Origin: a virus
Reading direction: 5' to 3' (one strand)
Length of the DNA stretch: 56,314 nt
IMG/VR virus record: IMGVR_UViG_3300032282_004923
Span: 1-56,314 of that record
Under the pieces are notes generated by a model. It saw only the letters and a program-made list of their open reading frames with translations. It did not search any database and had not been told where the DNA came from. Below are positions 36,714 through 42,855 of the stretch, one piece after another. Each line of letters begins with the position of its first letter. Positions within the stretch are counted from its first letter, which is position 1. The position numbers were made by a program, and so were the translations under genes.

Positions 36714-36740
36714 CGTTGTCTCCACTCTTGCGCTTGCTGT

Positions 36741-36791
36741 CATCCGCCACCGTCGTAGTAGTAACTGGGACATCGGCAGCCCCGCTACCCG
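36741..36791 (+). repeat. Dispersed intergenic module, copy 11
   Basis: CATCCGCCACCGTC, GTAGTAGTAA, then a perfect 12-bp stem CTGGGACATCGG/CCGATGTCCCAG with CAGCCCCGC in the loop. No protein gene in the surrounding 36665-37136 stretch. Confidence 0.88.
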
Positions 36792-36916
36792 ATGTCCCAG
36801 GTGTGCCACGTCGCCTGGTTTGAACGTGAGCGTTTCGTGTTTGAAAAAATAAAAACTGAGAAAACTGCAAAAAAGAAACAAAAAGTTGGAGAAAAGTAAA
36901 ACTTTTAGCGAAAAAC

Positions 36917-36945
36917 TTGAAAAAACAAAAGTTTGTTGCTATGTT
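36917..36945 (+). promoter_or_regulatory. A-tract promoter TTGAAA-N17-TATGTT
   Basis: TTGAAA (36917-36922), 17-base spacer, TATGTT (36940-36945). About 80 bases of A-rich sequence precede it, like an UP element. It has no CRP-like site. Confidence 0.55.
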
Positions 36946-36951
36946 GCATCC

Positions 36952-37065
36952 CCGTTTTCACGTAGCAACCGGCTTCGTGCGCGCGAGTCCCGATACGGCG
37001 AGCTCGCTCGCGGGGCTTCGGCACGGCTCGTCGCCCTTCGTCGCCGCCGCTGCCAGTCCTTCGTT
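36952..37065 (+). ncRNA. Candidate structured RNA downstream of A-tract promoter
   Basis: A GC-rich, non-coding stretch in an otherwise A-rich setting. AGTCCCG pairs with CGGGGCT (one wobble) around 37000. The equivalent position holds similar arms at about 38640 and 39372. It could be a small RNA or just a long leader of the 37137 gene. Confidence 0.35.
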
Positions 37066-37070
37066 GCGCC

Positions 37071-37115
37071 TGTGACAACTGCCACATTGACATTGTCGCC
37101 TGCACCCTGTACCAT
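37071..37115 (+). promoter_or_regulatory. CRP-like site plus promoter TTGACA-N17-TACCAT (no gap)
   Basis: TGTGACAACTGCCACA (37071-37086) abuts TTGACA (37087-37092); spacer 17; TACCAT (37110-37115). Drives the 37137 gene. Confidence 0.72.
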
Positions 37116-37136
37116 ACAAGTATGAGAGGGGGTGAA

Positions 37137-37499
37137 ATGAAACTAACAAATACCGAACTGTCGCTAATCGCATTACGCAACGCTGACCGTTCAGGTCGTG
37201 AGTGCGACCCGCACGAAGTTATCGCTCAAATGGGCAAGATGAACTTTTTCGCGGTGTGCGGTGGTAAGTGGGCAAAGATAAACGCTAGTGATGGCGTGAC
37301 TATCGGCTTACTGATGCCGTGCGGAGAAAGTCGTGCGGTTGAGGTGATACTCAACTTCTTAGACCTTTACGAAGTGCGCCGTGTGCGCCGTGTGAATCGT
37401 GGCGATGCAAAAGGCTCGCTAGTCGTTGAGTACGAAGTGCTTGATGTCTATTGCGAGAATCTAGGCGATGCTGTCTATTCCGCTTCCTGCTGGAAGTAA
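37137..37499 (+). CDS. Hypothetical protein, 120 aa
   Basis: ATG at 37137 follows GAGGGGGTGAA; the ATG at 37122 would lack an SD. MKLTNTELSLIALRNADRSG..., with strands around VEVILNFLDLYEVRRVRRVN and a C-terminal Cys/Tyr part (VLDVYCENLGDAVYSASCW). No family recognised. Confidence 0.75.
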   Translation: MKLTNTELSLIALRNADRSGRECDPHEVIAQMGKMNFFAVCGGKWAKINASDGVTIGLLMPCGESRAVEVILNFLDLYEVRRVRRVNRGDAKGSLVVEYEVLDVYCENLGDAVYSASCWK

Positions 37500-37527
37500 T
37501 CCAACCCAACAACCCAACTAACCGAGT

Positions 37528-37560
37528 GCGCCCGTTCCCGAAAGGGGGCGGGCGTTTCTT
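37528..37560 (+). terminator. Intrinsic terminator
   Basis: GCGCCCG pairs with CGGGCGT, followed by TTCTT, 28 bases after the 37137 gene. Confidence 0.75.
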
Positions 37561-37572
37561 GTTGTGTGCCAT

Positions 37573-37640
37573 CTTCCGCCACCGTCGTAGTAGTAACAGC
37601 GCTGAGCCTTGCAGCCCCGCTGGTTTTTGTTTCCCAGTCA
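37573..37640 (+). repeat. Dispersed intergenic module, copy 12
   Basis: CTTCCGCCACCGTC, GTAGTAGTAACAGCG, GCAGCCCCGC and CCCAGTC. The hairpin is weaker than in copies 11, 13 and 14. Confidence 0.8.
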
Positions 37641-37672
37641 GGTTGCGAAGAAGGGCGTGTGGGGCTTTGAGA

Positions 37673-37717
37673 TGTGACAAAAGAGTGCTTGCTTTTCTTT
37701 GCTGGTGCTTGTACCCT
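37673..37717 (+). promoter_or_regulatory. CRP half-site plus promoter TTGCTT-N17-TACCCT (no gap)
   Basis: TGTGACAAAAGAGTGC (37673-37688; right half degenerate) abuts TTGCTT (37689-37694); spacer 17; TACCCT (37712-37717). Confidence 0.6.
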
Positions 37718-37752
37718 ACACCTGTTACCTAACTATCCCTAAGGGGGGTCAA

Positions 37753-38166
37753 ATGCCAACAGTAGATTATGACGGAATACAGATGATGTATGAGTCAGAC
37801 ATAAACAAGTCAGAGAGTGGTCTTATGGAGTCACTTATTGACGCTGTCAAAGATGGCGAGTTATCGCCTTTCGTCTTCACGATGGAGTGGTCTATCTGTG
37901 ACTACTGCCGTGGTGGTGGTGGACACTCTCGCCGTTTCGGTGCGATGACATCAGATGAGTTCGCAGAGTGGAGCGATGAGTCTCGTGAGGCGTATATGCG
38001 TGGTGCTTACGATGAGCGTTGCGATGCGTGTAACGGTCAAGGCAAAGTTTACGAGATGAACGAGAAAGACCTGCCCGAGGAAGTCCAAGAGTACATCGGG
38101 CGATATCGCTCAGACGCTTACGAGTCTGCTTCCACCTCAGCAATGGAACGCCGTTTCGGTTGCTAG
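37753..38166 (+). CDS. Protein with DnaJ-type zinc-finger motifs
   Basis: The start at 37753 after AAGGGGGGTCAA gives 137 residues. CDYCRGGGGHSR and CDACNGQGKVYE are CxxCxGxG repeats of the DnaJ type, about 45 residues apart, with a Ser/Ala/Arg-rich C-terminus. A second, unrelated-looking protein with such motifs lies at 33058. It could bind unfolded protein or act as a chaperone modulator. The stop is shared with the start of a micropeptide (TAGTG). Confidence 0.8.
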   Translation: MPTVDYDGIQMMYESDINKSESGLMESLIDAVKDGELSPFVFTMEWSICDYCRGGGGHSRRFGAMTSDEFAEWSDESREAYMRGAYDERCDACNGQGKVYEMNEKDLPEEVQEYIGRYRSDAYESASTSAMERRFGC

Positions 38167-38222
38167 TGGTTACCGTTGCGCTCATCATTAGTATCGCCGT
38201 CTTAGCCGTAGCCATTTCCTAG
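38166..38222 (+). CDS. Hydrophobic micropeptide (18 aa)
   Basis: GTG start sharing its first base with the upstream TAG. MVTVALIISIAVLAVAIS, one membrane helix; family ending AVAIS. Confidence 0.62.
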   Translation: MVTVALIISIAVLAVAIS

Positions 38223-38238
38223 TCACCCGACCAAGAGA

Positions 38239-38277
38239 GGTCGCCTGCCCTTAGAACGGGGGTGGGCGACCTTTTTT
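38239..38277 (+). terminator. Intrinsic terminator
   Basis: GGTCGCCTGCCC pairs with GGTGGGCGACC (one bulge), then six Ts. It ends the 37753/micropeptide transcript. Confidence 0.82.
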
Positions 38278-38397
38278 GCGTACCCGTAGAGGCATCTGTA
38301 AGGCTCGCAGAGGCGAGATAACCATTGCTTGCTCATATCCGTACCCCAACAACTACCGAGGGCTTTTGAGTCGCAGAGTAATCCAGTTGGGGTTTGT

Positions 38398-38475
38398 CTT
38401 CCACCACCGTCGTAGTAGTGAGAGGTGGGTCTGGCAGTCCCGACTGCCAGACCCAGATGTCCCAGTCTTCTGGGG
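38398..38475 (+). repeat. Dispersed intergenic module, copy 13
   Basis: CTTCCACCACCGTC, GTAGTAGTGAG, a perfect 12-bp stem GGGTCTGGCAGT/ACTGCCAGACCC with CCCG loop, then CAGATG and a small TCCCAG/CTGGGG hairpin. Non-coding stretch 38223-38814 contains this module, an A-tract promoter and a GC-rich region. Confidence 0.88.
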
Positions 38476-38582
38476 GAAAGACGATGCGTGGGATTCGGAC
38501 ATTAAGTTTTTATAAAAACCAACTCAAAAAAACAAAAGTTTGACGAAAAAAGAAAAAAAACTTAAAAACTTTGAGGAAAAAC

Positions 38583-38611
38583 TTGAAAAAGAACGAACGC
38601 TTCGCTAGGGT
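38583..38611 (+). promoter_or_regulatory. A-tract promoter TTGAAA-N17-TAGGGT
   Basis: TTGAAA (38583-38588), spacer 17, TAGGGT (38606-38611), preceded by about 80 A-rich bases. Confidence 0.5.
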
Positions 38612-38614
38612 TTG

Positions 38615-38742
38615 CCCGTTTCGCCCGTGCGAGCGCGCGAGTCCCGTTGGAGCGGGTTTCCCCGCGGGACTACCCAGAGGCCCCCGGCCGCAGCTCGAGC
38701 TTAGGTTTGGCGGCCGCAGCTCGAGCTCGGATTATCAAACCA
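38615..38742 (+). ncRNA. Candidate structured RNA with AGTCCCG/CGGGACT hairpin and repeat
   Basis: AGTCCCG pairs with CGGGACT across 18 bases (about 38639-38670). A 16-base direct repeat (GGCCGCAGCTCGAGCT) follows at about 38687 and 38712, and GGTTTG/CAAACC can close a further stem. No protein gene is seen. Same position and arms as the candidate RNAs near 36952 and 39340. Confidence 0.35.
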
Positions 38743-38744
38743 GG

Positions 38745-38789
38745 TGTGTCAAATGTCACTGTGTTGTTGCGCCTTATAGGCTGTACCAT
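38745..38789 (+). promoter_or_regulatory. CRP-like site plus promoter GTGTTG-N17-TACCAT (no gap)
   Basis: TGTGTCAAATGTCACT (38745-38760) abuts GTGTTG (38761-38766); spacer 17; TACCAT (38784-38789). Weak -35 but intact site and -10. Confidence 0.6.
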
Positions 38790-38814
38790 CTACCTCTTCT
38801 AAAGAAAGGTATCT

Positions 38815-39018
38815 ATGCCGGAGTTTTATCCGGAAGAAACCAAACACCAAAAGTCAAAAAGGTTTAGTAACTCATCAGGAAAGATGGTCAAAGCATTTAG
38901 CCACACAAAGTGTGGTCGGTGCGACACCATAATTGTTGAGGGAACAGAATGTGTTTGGCTTCGCAGTAAAGGTTGCTTCCATAAACAGGGCGAGTGCCCA
39001 CCCAAAGAAGACCGATGA
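38815..39018 (+). CDS. Small basic zinc-ribbon protein
   Basis: Starts after AAAGGTATCT. 67 residues: a basic N-terminus (EETKHQKSKRFSNSSGK), then FSHTKCGRCDTIIVEGTECV and GCFHKQGECPP, a Cys/His zinc ribbon. The stop overlaps the start of a micropeptide (ATGA). Function unknown, possibly nucleic-acid binding. Confidence 0.75.
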   Translation: MPEFYPEETKHQKSKRFSNSSGKMVKAFSHTKCGRCDTIIVEGTECVWLRSKGCFHKQGECPPKEDR

Positions 39019-39068
39019 CTATTTTAATTATCGTTCTCATTGCAGTAATAGTTGTAGCGATGTCCTAG
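39015..39068 (+). CDS. Hydrophobic micropeptide (17 aa)
   Basis: MTILIIVLIAVIVVAMS, coupled to the 38815 gene by an ATGA overlap; one membrane helix with the family ending VVAMS. Confidence 0.65.
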   Translation: MTILIIVLIAVIVVAMS

Positions 39069-39097
39069 CCCCCCAAGGACATTGCTCTTACAGAAAG

Positions 39098-39128
39098 ACC
39101 CCGTGCTAAAAAGTGCGGGGTTTTTCTT
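39098..39128 (+). terminator. Intrinsic terminator
   Basis: ACCCCG pairs with CGGGGT, loop rich in A, then a T run, 30 bases after the micropeptide. Confidence 0.78.
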
Positions 39129-39131
39129 TGT

Positions 39132-39192
39132 CTTCCGCCACCGTCGTAGTAGTAACTGCTCCCTTCGGAAGCCCCGCTTTCCGAAGGGAGTG
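39132..39192 (+). repeat. Dispersed intergenic module, copy 14
   Basis: CTTCCGCCACCGTC, GTAGTAGTAA, then stem CTCCCTTCGGA/TCCGAAGGGAG with AGCCCCGC in the loop. It begins directly after a terminator. The stretch 39069-39571 has no protein gene. Confidence 0.88.
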
Positions 39193-39306
39193 TCGCTCAG
39201 CGCACGTTCGCCGTCGCTAAAAGGAACTTCGCAAAAAAAATAAAACTCAAAAACTTTGTTTTCTCGTCAAAAAAGTCAGAAAAAGAGAAAAAGTTGCGAA
39301 ACAAAC

Positions 39307-39334
39307 TTGACAAATGAAAAAAACTTGTTATGTT
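39307..39334 (+). promoter_or_regulatory. A-tract promoter TTGACA-N16-TATGTT
   Basis: TTGACA (39307-39312), spacer 16, TATGTT (39329-39334), after about 90 A-rich bases. Shares CTTG..TATGTTG with the 36917 promoter. Confidence 0.55.
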
Positions 39335-39339
39335 GCTGG

Positions 39340-39420
39340 CTTGCGGGGGGGTGTGTCACAGTTTTGCCATCTTCCGCGCGGGAGCCCCGTTACTACTCTC
39401 GAGTAGTAACGGGACTATGA
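39340..39420 (+). ncRNA. Candidate structured RNA with 12-bp CCCGTTACTACT hairpin
   Basis: A truncated dispersed box (CTTCCGC) leads into AGCCCCGTTACTACTC paired with GAGTAGTAACGGG. The arms combine the module's GTAGTAGTAAC and CCCG elements in one stem, suggesting this RNA and the modules share structure. No protein gene is seen. Confidence 0.4.
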
Positions 39421-39510
39421 AGCCCTCAGCCAGAAACTTGCTGGGGCGAGGAACTGCGTTCTTTCTTTTCTTGCGTGTTGGCGGCTGCGTGAAAGTAAAA
39501 AAAGAAATGC

Positions 39511-39539
39511 TTGACTTTTGTTTGTGTGGGGTGTACCTT
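39511..39539 (+). promoter_or_regulatory. Promoter TTGACT-N17-TACCTT
   Basis: TTGACT (39511-39516), spacer 17, TACCTT (39534-39539). An AAGAAATGC stretch lies before -35, as in the 10-base gaps elsewhere, but no good CRP-like site precedes it. Confidence 0.65.
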
Positions 39540-39571
39540 GTAAGCAGGTGGAGACCTACCCGAAAGGAACT

Positions 39572-39754
39572 ATGTACTACTTTGTGCGCTCTTGCGTGCG
39601 GTGGTTGTTTTGGACGGTCATAATCTCAGCATTTTGGCTCGCCATCATCACCTACACAAACAATTACACAGAAAAAATACCTGACTGTGAGTTAGGGCAT
39701 TTTCCGTGTGAAGCACCAACAACAATTTATGACCCATACGGAATGGGGGGGTAA
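39572..39754 (+). CDS. Single-TM protein with C-terminal Cys motif (paralogue 2)
   Basis: ATG at 39572 after GAAAGGAACT. 60 residues: MYYFVRSCVRWLFWTVIISA, membrane helix, then IPDCELGHFPCEAPTTIYDP and YGMGG. Paralogue of 35352-35561. Its stop overlaps the start of a micropeptide (TAATG), so both copies are linked to hydrophobic micropeptides. Confidence 0.78.
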   Translation: MYYFVRSCVRWLFWTVIISAFWLAIITYTNNYTEKIPDCELGHFPCEAPTTIYDPYGMGG

Positions 39755-39810
39755 TGGAAATAGTAATAATCATTTTATCGGTAGCGTTTTTAGCAGTCTC
39801 AATCAGTTAG
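39754..39810 (+). CDS. Hydrophobic micropeptide (18 aa)
   Basis: MEIVIIILSVAFLAVSIS, coupled to the preceding gene by TAATG. One membrane helix; family ending AVSIS. Confidence 0.65.
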   Translation: MEIVIIILSVAFLAVSIS

Positions 39811-39823
39811 AAGCCAATAAAAA

Positions 39824-39856
39824 AGGCGCACTCGTTACTGGGTGCGTCTTTTTTAG
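39824..39856 (+). terminator. Intrinsic terminator
   Basis: AAGGCGCAC pairs with GTGCGTCTT (one G-U pair), then Ts. The 180 bases to the next gene hold no feature I can support. Confidence 0.72.
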
Positions 39857-40034
39857 TGCTCAAAATCAACTGGACTTAGCAGTCCCGCTCGCTCCGTTAC
39901 AATCTTCCACTCATTACGCATTTTGCTACTTGGGGCTTTGCCTCCAAGAAAGCAAAAAACTTCATGTCGTTACAGATGTAACTTCGCTCGCAGTCTGCTC
40001 GTTCACTCTACGAGTGAACTTCGCAGCCCCGTTA

Positions 40035-40364
40035 TTAATCGTCTTGAGTCATACAGCGACTCTCACGTATGGCATCTCGCCGGCCCAAAAGAAGAACCGC
40101 TTTAGCTCCTGATTCGGTAATCATAAGGTTCTCGCCGTTTTCCGTTATGTAGCCCATCGAGACAAGCTTGTCCACGCCTTTGATAAAGTATTCCTTGCGT
40201 TTTGCCGTTGATGGGCGAAACTCAATGTATTCAGCGTAAGTGAACGGCTCATTACGGAATCGAGCGTAATAAAGGATGCGCTTAGGAGCGGAACGGTACG
40301 GAATTTCTCTCTTGGATATTCCGTAGTCTGGATAGCGAGTGCTGAACGAAGGTGATTTTCCCAT
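40035..40364 (-). CDS. Hypothetical protein, winged-helix-like
   Basis: A 109-residue basic protein. The C-terminal half (KEYFIKGVDKLVSMGYITEN, GENLMITESGAKAVLLLG) reads like helix plus beta-wing of a winged-helix domain. The N-terminus is Arg/Tyr-rich. It may be a regulator; no specific family. Confidence 0.72.
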   Translation of the reverse strand: MGKSPSFSTRYPDYGISKREIPYRSAPKRILYYARFRNEPFTYAEYIEFRPSTAKRKEYFIKGVDKLVSMGYITENGENLMITESGAKAVLLLGRRDAIRESRCMTQDD

Positions 40365-40373
40365 CAGGGCATT

Positions 40374-40709
40374 CTATAGGGGTTTGTAGGGTTCCCACTC
40401 TTCGGTAGACCAATTTATCCAATCGATATTTGGGTCCCTACTATCGTCCCAGTATGTGCATATTTCACCAAGGAGCGTTGCTACTCGAGCTATCTCCGGG
40501 AAGTTCTTCGGAAGCTCTTCGTGTAAGTTCTCGAGCCACCCAGCGCACCATATCTCTTCCGAATAATAAGCCATGACACGAGGAAGCATCCATCGCATCA
40601 GACGCATCAGTTCATCAGGGCTAGCCACTCTATCCCACTTGGGGAAGCTAGATATTTCCGCCCAAGAGCGCGATACATCTTCCGGGTCGTAATACTTCTC
40701 TGTCGACAT
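40374..40709 (-). CDS. Hypothetical Trp-rich protein
   Basis: The start at 40709 (MSTEKYYDPEDVSRSWAEIS) gives 111 residues; a GTG 6 bases upstream is possible. All helical with many Trp and acidic residues (WSTEEWEPYKPL end). Transcribed away from the SNF2 helicase with a 27-base intergenic space. No family recognised. Confidence 0.72.
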   Translation of the reverse strand: MSTEKYYDPEDVSRSWAEISSFPKWDRVASPDELMRLMRWMLPRVMAYYSEEIWCAGWLENLHEELPKNFPEIARVATLLGEICTYWDDSRDPNIDWINWSTEEWEPYKPL

Positions 40710-40736
40710 AACCACACATGCTACTAGACTTACCGC

Positions 40737-42683
40737 ATGTCTATTGGCGCACTAACTCTTGCAGACGACCATCTTGTCCTTGACTTTCCGTATGACGCCG
40801 AACAGGTAGCTACTATAAAGCTCATACCAGGAGCAAAGTGGGACAAAGCATCAAGGGTATGGCGTGCGCCTATGTCGTCGCTCCCCGAAGTCCGTCAGTT
40901 TGCACAAGACCTCGGATTCACCATAGACACCGAAGTGCTCAAGTTTGACCTGCCCATGCCTCTGAATGAAGCCCGAGGGCTATACATGGACGGAGACTGG
41001 GTATATCTAAGCTTTGCCTATGACCCGGTACGCGTAAGGTCGGTAAAAACATTGCCTGGCGTCACTTGGCATTCACCGACCAAGGCATGGCGTGTCCCTT
41101 CTTCGGCGTTGCGTGATGCAATTGCTTGGGGTGACAAGTTTGGGCAGCCGATGGAAGATGGCTTGCGCGACAAGGCTGCAGTGATGATGGAAGAAAAAGC
41201 ATCAATCGTTGCATCTTCACGTGCCAAGGACGCAGATATAACTATTCCGACCCTTAATGGGAAGCTGCTCCCATATCAAAAGGCCGGCGTCTTCTATGCA
41301 TCAAATGCTCGTCGCTGTTTTATAGCCGATGACATGGGGTTAGGAAAGACAATGCAGGCCATAGCAACGTTGGAGTACGTGCAAGACTCGTACCCTGCCG
41401 TAATTACATGCCCGCCAACCCTGGTACTGAACTGGCGTGATGAAATAAACAAATGGTTACCGCACCGAACCGTTGCCATAGTCGCAAACCGTGCAGACTT
41501 TCCAGACAAAGGGACGTATGACGTTTTAATCGTCGGCTATTCAAATATTGACCATTGGCAAAACCAACTAAAAGGGCATCGGTCATACGTGTACGACGAG
41601 TCTCATTATGCAAAGACCCCATCAACTAAGCGCACTAAGGCTGCAATAAAGATGGCACGGTCTGCGCCGAAAGAAGGACTGGTTCTATGTTTAACGGGAA
41701 CACCCATCACTAACCGTCCAGCAGAGTACGCAAGCCAACTTGACATTCTTGGCCGACTCAACGGGTTTGGCGGACTATGGGGTTTCTACCGAAGGTACTG
41801 CGGCGCTTTCCGTGACAGGTTTGGGCAATGGCACATTGATGGGTCGTCTAACCTTGACGAACTAAATGACACCCTTCGCTCGTTGTGTTACATCCGGAGA
41901 ATAAAAGCCGATGTACTTCAAGAACTTGCACCGGTGCGGCACTCGAAAATTATCGTACCTACTAGTGCTGCGGGAATGAAAGAATACAAACAAGCCGAAG
42001 AAGACATTGTTGAATACCTTGTGGCGCGCGCGAAAGAAATAGCCAAAGAGCTTGGAGAGTCACCGTATTCCGCAGCTGTGCGCGCCAAGATACGAGCAGA
42101 ATCTAATGAGCATCTTGTGCGTATCTCTGTTCTTCGTCGCCTTGCAGCAAAAGCAAAGATGGAAGCAGTAACCGAATGGATTGACTCAAAGCTTGCTGGA
42201 GGAGACAAGGTTGTTATTGCCGCACATCACCGTGATGTTGTCGACAGTCTTGCAAATAAATACGGTGGGCTAAAGATACAAGGCGGCATGAATGCCGACG
42301 ATGTGCAAGAAGCCAAGCGACTATTTCAAACTGCATCTATCGACGAAGCACCCGTAATAGTTTTGTCAATGCAAGCAGCAAAAACAGGACACACACTAAC
42401 CGCAGCTCAAGATGTTCTATTCGTTGAACTTCCGTGGACACCCGCTGATGTTGACCAAACTTACTCGCGCTGCCATCGTTTAGGGCAAACAGGAAGCGTC
42501 ATGGCAACTTACATGCTTGCTAAAGACACTATAGATGAACGCATCTATGAGATGATTGAGTCCAAGCGAGATGTTGTGAACAAAGCCACCGAAGGCGGTG
42601 ATGTAGAATTGTCTGGAGGAGCATCTCAACTGGTGTTTGATTTCTTGAACGCCGGGTTAAAGAAAGAAGTTGACCGTGGATGA
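40737..42683 (+). CDS. SNF2-family helicase with two HARP-like N-terminal repeats
   Basis: A 648-residue protein. Two N-terminal repeats (about 8-65 and 82-140) each follow ..L.F.YD...V..VK.LPG..W....K.WR.P, the HARP pattern of SMARCAL1-like annealing helicases. The motor has motif I DDMGLGKTMQAIATL, DEAD-type DESHYAK, LTGTPITNR, and the C-terminal SMQAAKTGHTLTAAQ and YSRCHRLGQTGSV (motif VI) of SNF2 enzymes. It probably remodels forks or anneals single strands during phage replication. The ATG is 6 bases after TAGACT, so it may be leaderless. Confidence 0.92.
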   Translation: MSIGALTLADDHLVLDFPYDAEQVATIKLIPGAKWDKASRVWRAPMSSLPEVRQFAQDLGFTIDTEVLKFDLPMPLNEARGLYMDGDWVYLSFAYDPVRVRSVKTLPGVTWHSPTKAWRVPSSALRDAIAWGDKFGQPMEDGLRDKAAVMMEEKASIVASSRAKDADITIPTLNGKLLPYQKAGVFYASNARRCFIADDMGLGKTMQAIATLEYVQDSYPAVITCPPTLVLNWRDEINKWLPHRTVAIVANRADFPDKGTYDVLIVGYSNIDHWQNQLKGHRSYVYDESHYAKTPSTKRTKAAIKMARSAPKEGLVLCLTGTPITNRPAEYASQLDILGRLNGFGGLWGFYRRYCGAFRDRFGQWHIDGSSNLDELNDTLRSLCYIRRIKADVLQELAPVRHSKIIVPTSAAGMKEYKQAEEDIVEYLVARAKEIAKELGESPYSAAVRAKIRAESNEHLVRISVLRRLAAKAKMEAVTEWIDSKLAGGDKVVIAAHHRDVVDSLANKYGGLKIQGGMNADDVQEAKRLFQTASIDEAPVIVLSMQAAKTGHTLTAAQDVLFVELPWTPADVDQTYSRCHRLGQTGSVMATYMLAKDTIDERIYEMIESKRDVVNKATEGGDVELSGGASQLVFDFLNAGLKKEVDRG

Positions 42684-42855
42684 ATGGATGACCGATGAAG
42701 AGTGGGCAGCAGAACTCATATTGTTCGATTTGCTCAACAGCGGAGTGATAAAAACCATTGGGTTTGATAAAGATGGTGAAGCATTGATAATGCCAACATC
42801 AGAATTCATTCAAGGTCTACGCCAAAGTCTAGACTGGGACGATGGCGGAAATTAA
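42676..42855 (+). CDS. Small acidic hypothetical protein
   Basis: GTG start at 42676 (TTG at 42670 and ATG at 42688 are alternatives) gives 59 residues overlapping the helicase end. VDEWMTDEEWAAELILFDLL is a charged helix, followed by a strand-rich part. Possibly a helicase partner; unknown. Confidence 0.65.
   Translation: MDEWMTDEEWAAELILFDLLNSGVIKTIGFDKDGEALIMPTSEFIQGLRQSLDWDDGGN

Noticed and set aside
36841-36945. A-rich tract as a coding region
   Set aside because: Frames here have no SD and runs of Lys/Asn only; a promoter with UP-like A tracts fits better.
24396-39145. CTTCCRCCACCGTC boxes as a CRISPR array
   Set aside because: Repeats are hundreds of bases apart, separated by genes and not by uniform spacers, and there are no cas genes.
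24396-39145. Boxes as L5-type stoperators
   Set aside because: The core differs from the published stoperator pattern, and no integrase or immunity repressor gene of that type is visible; noted only as an analogy.
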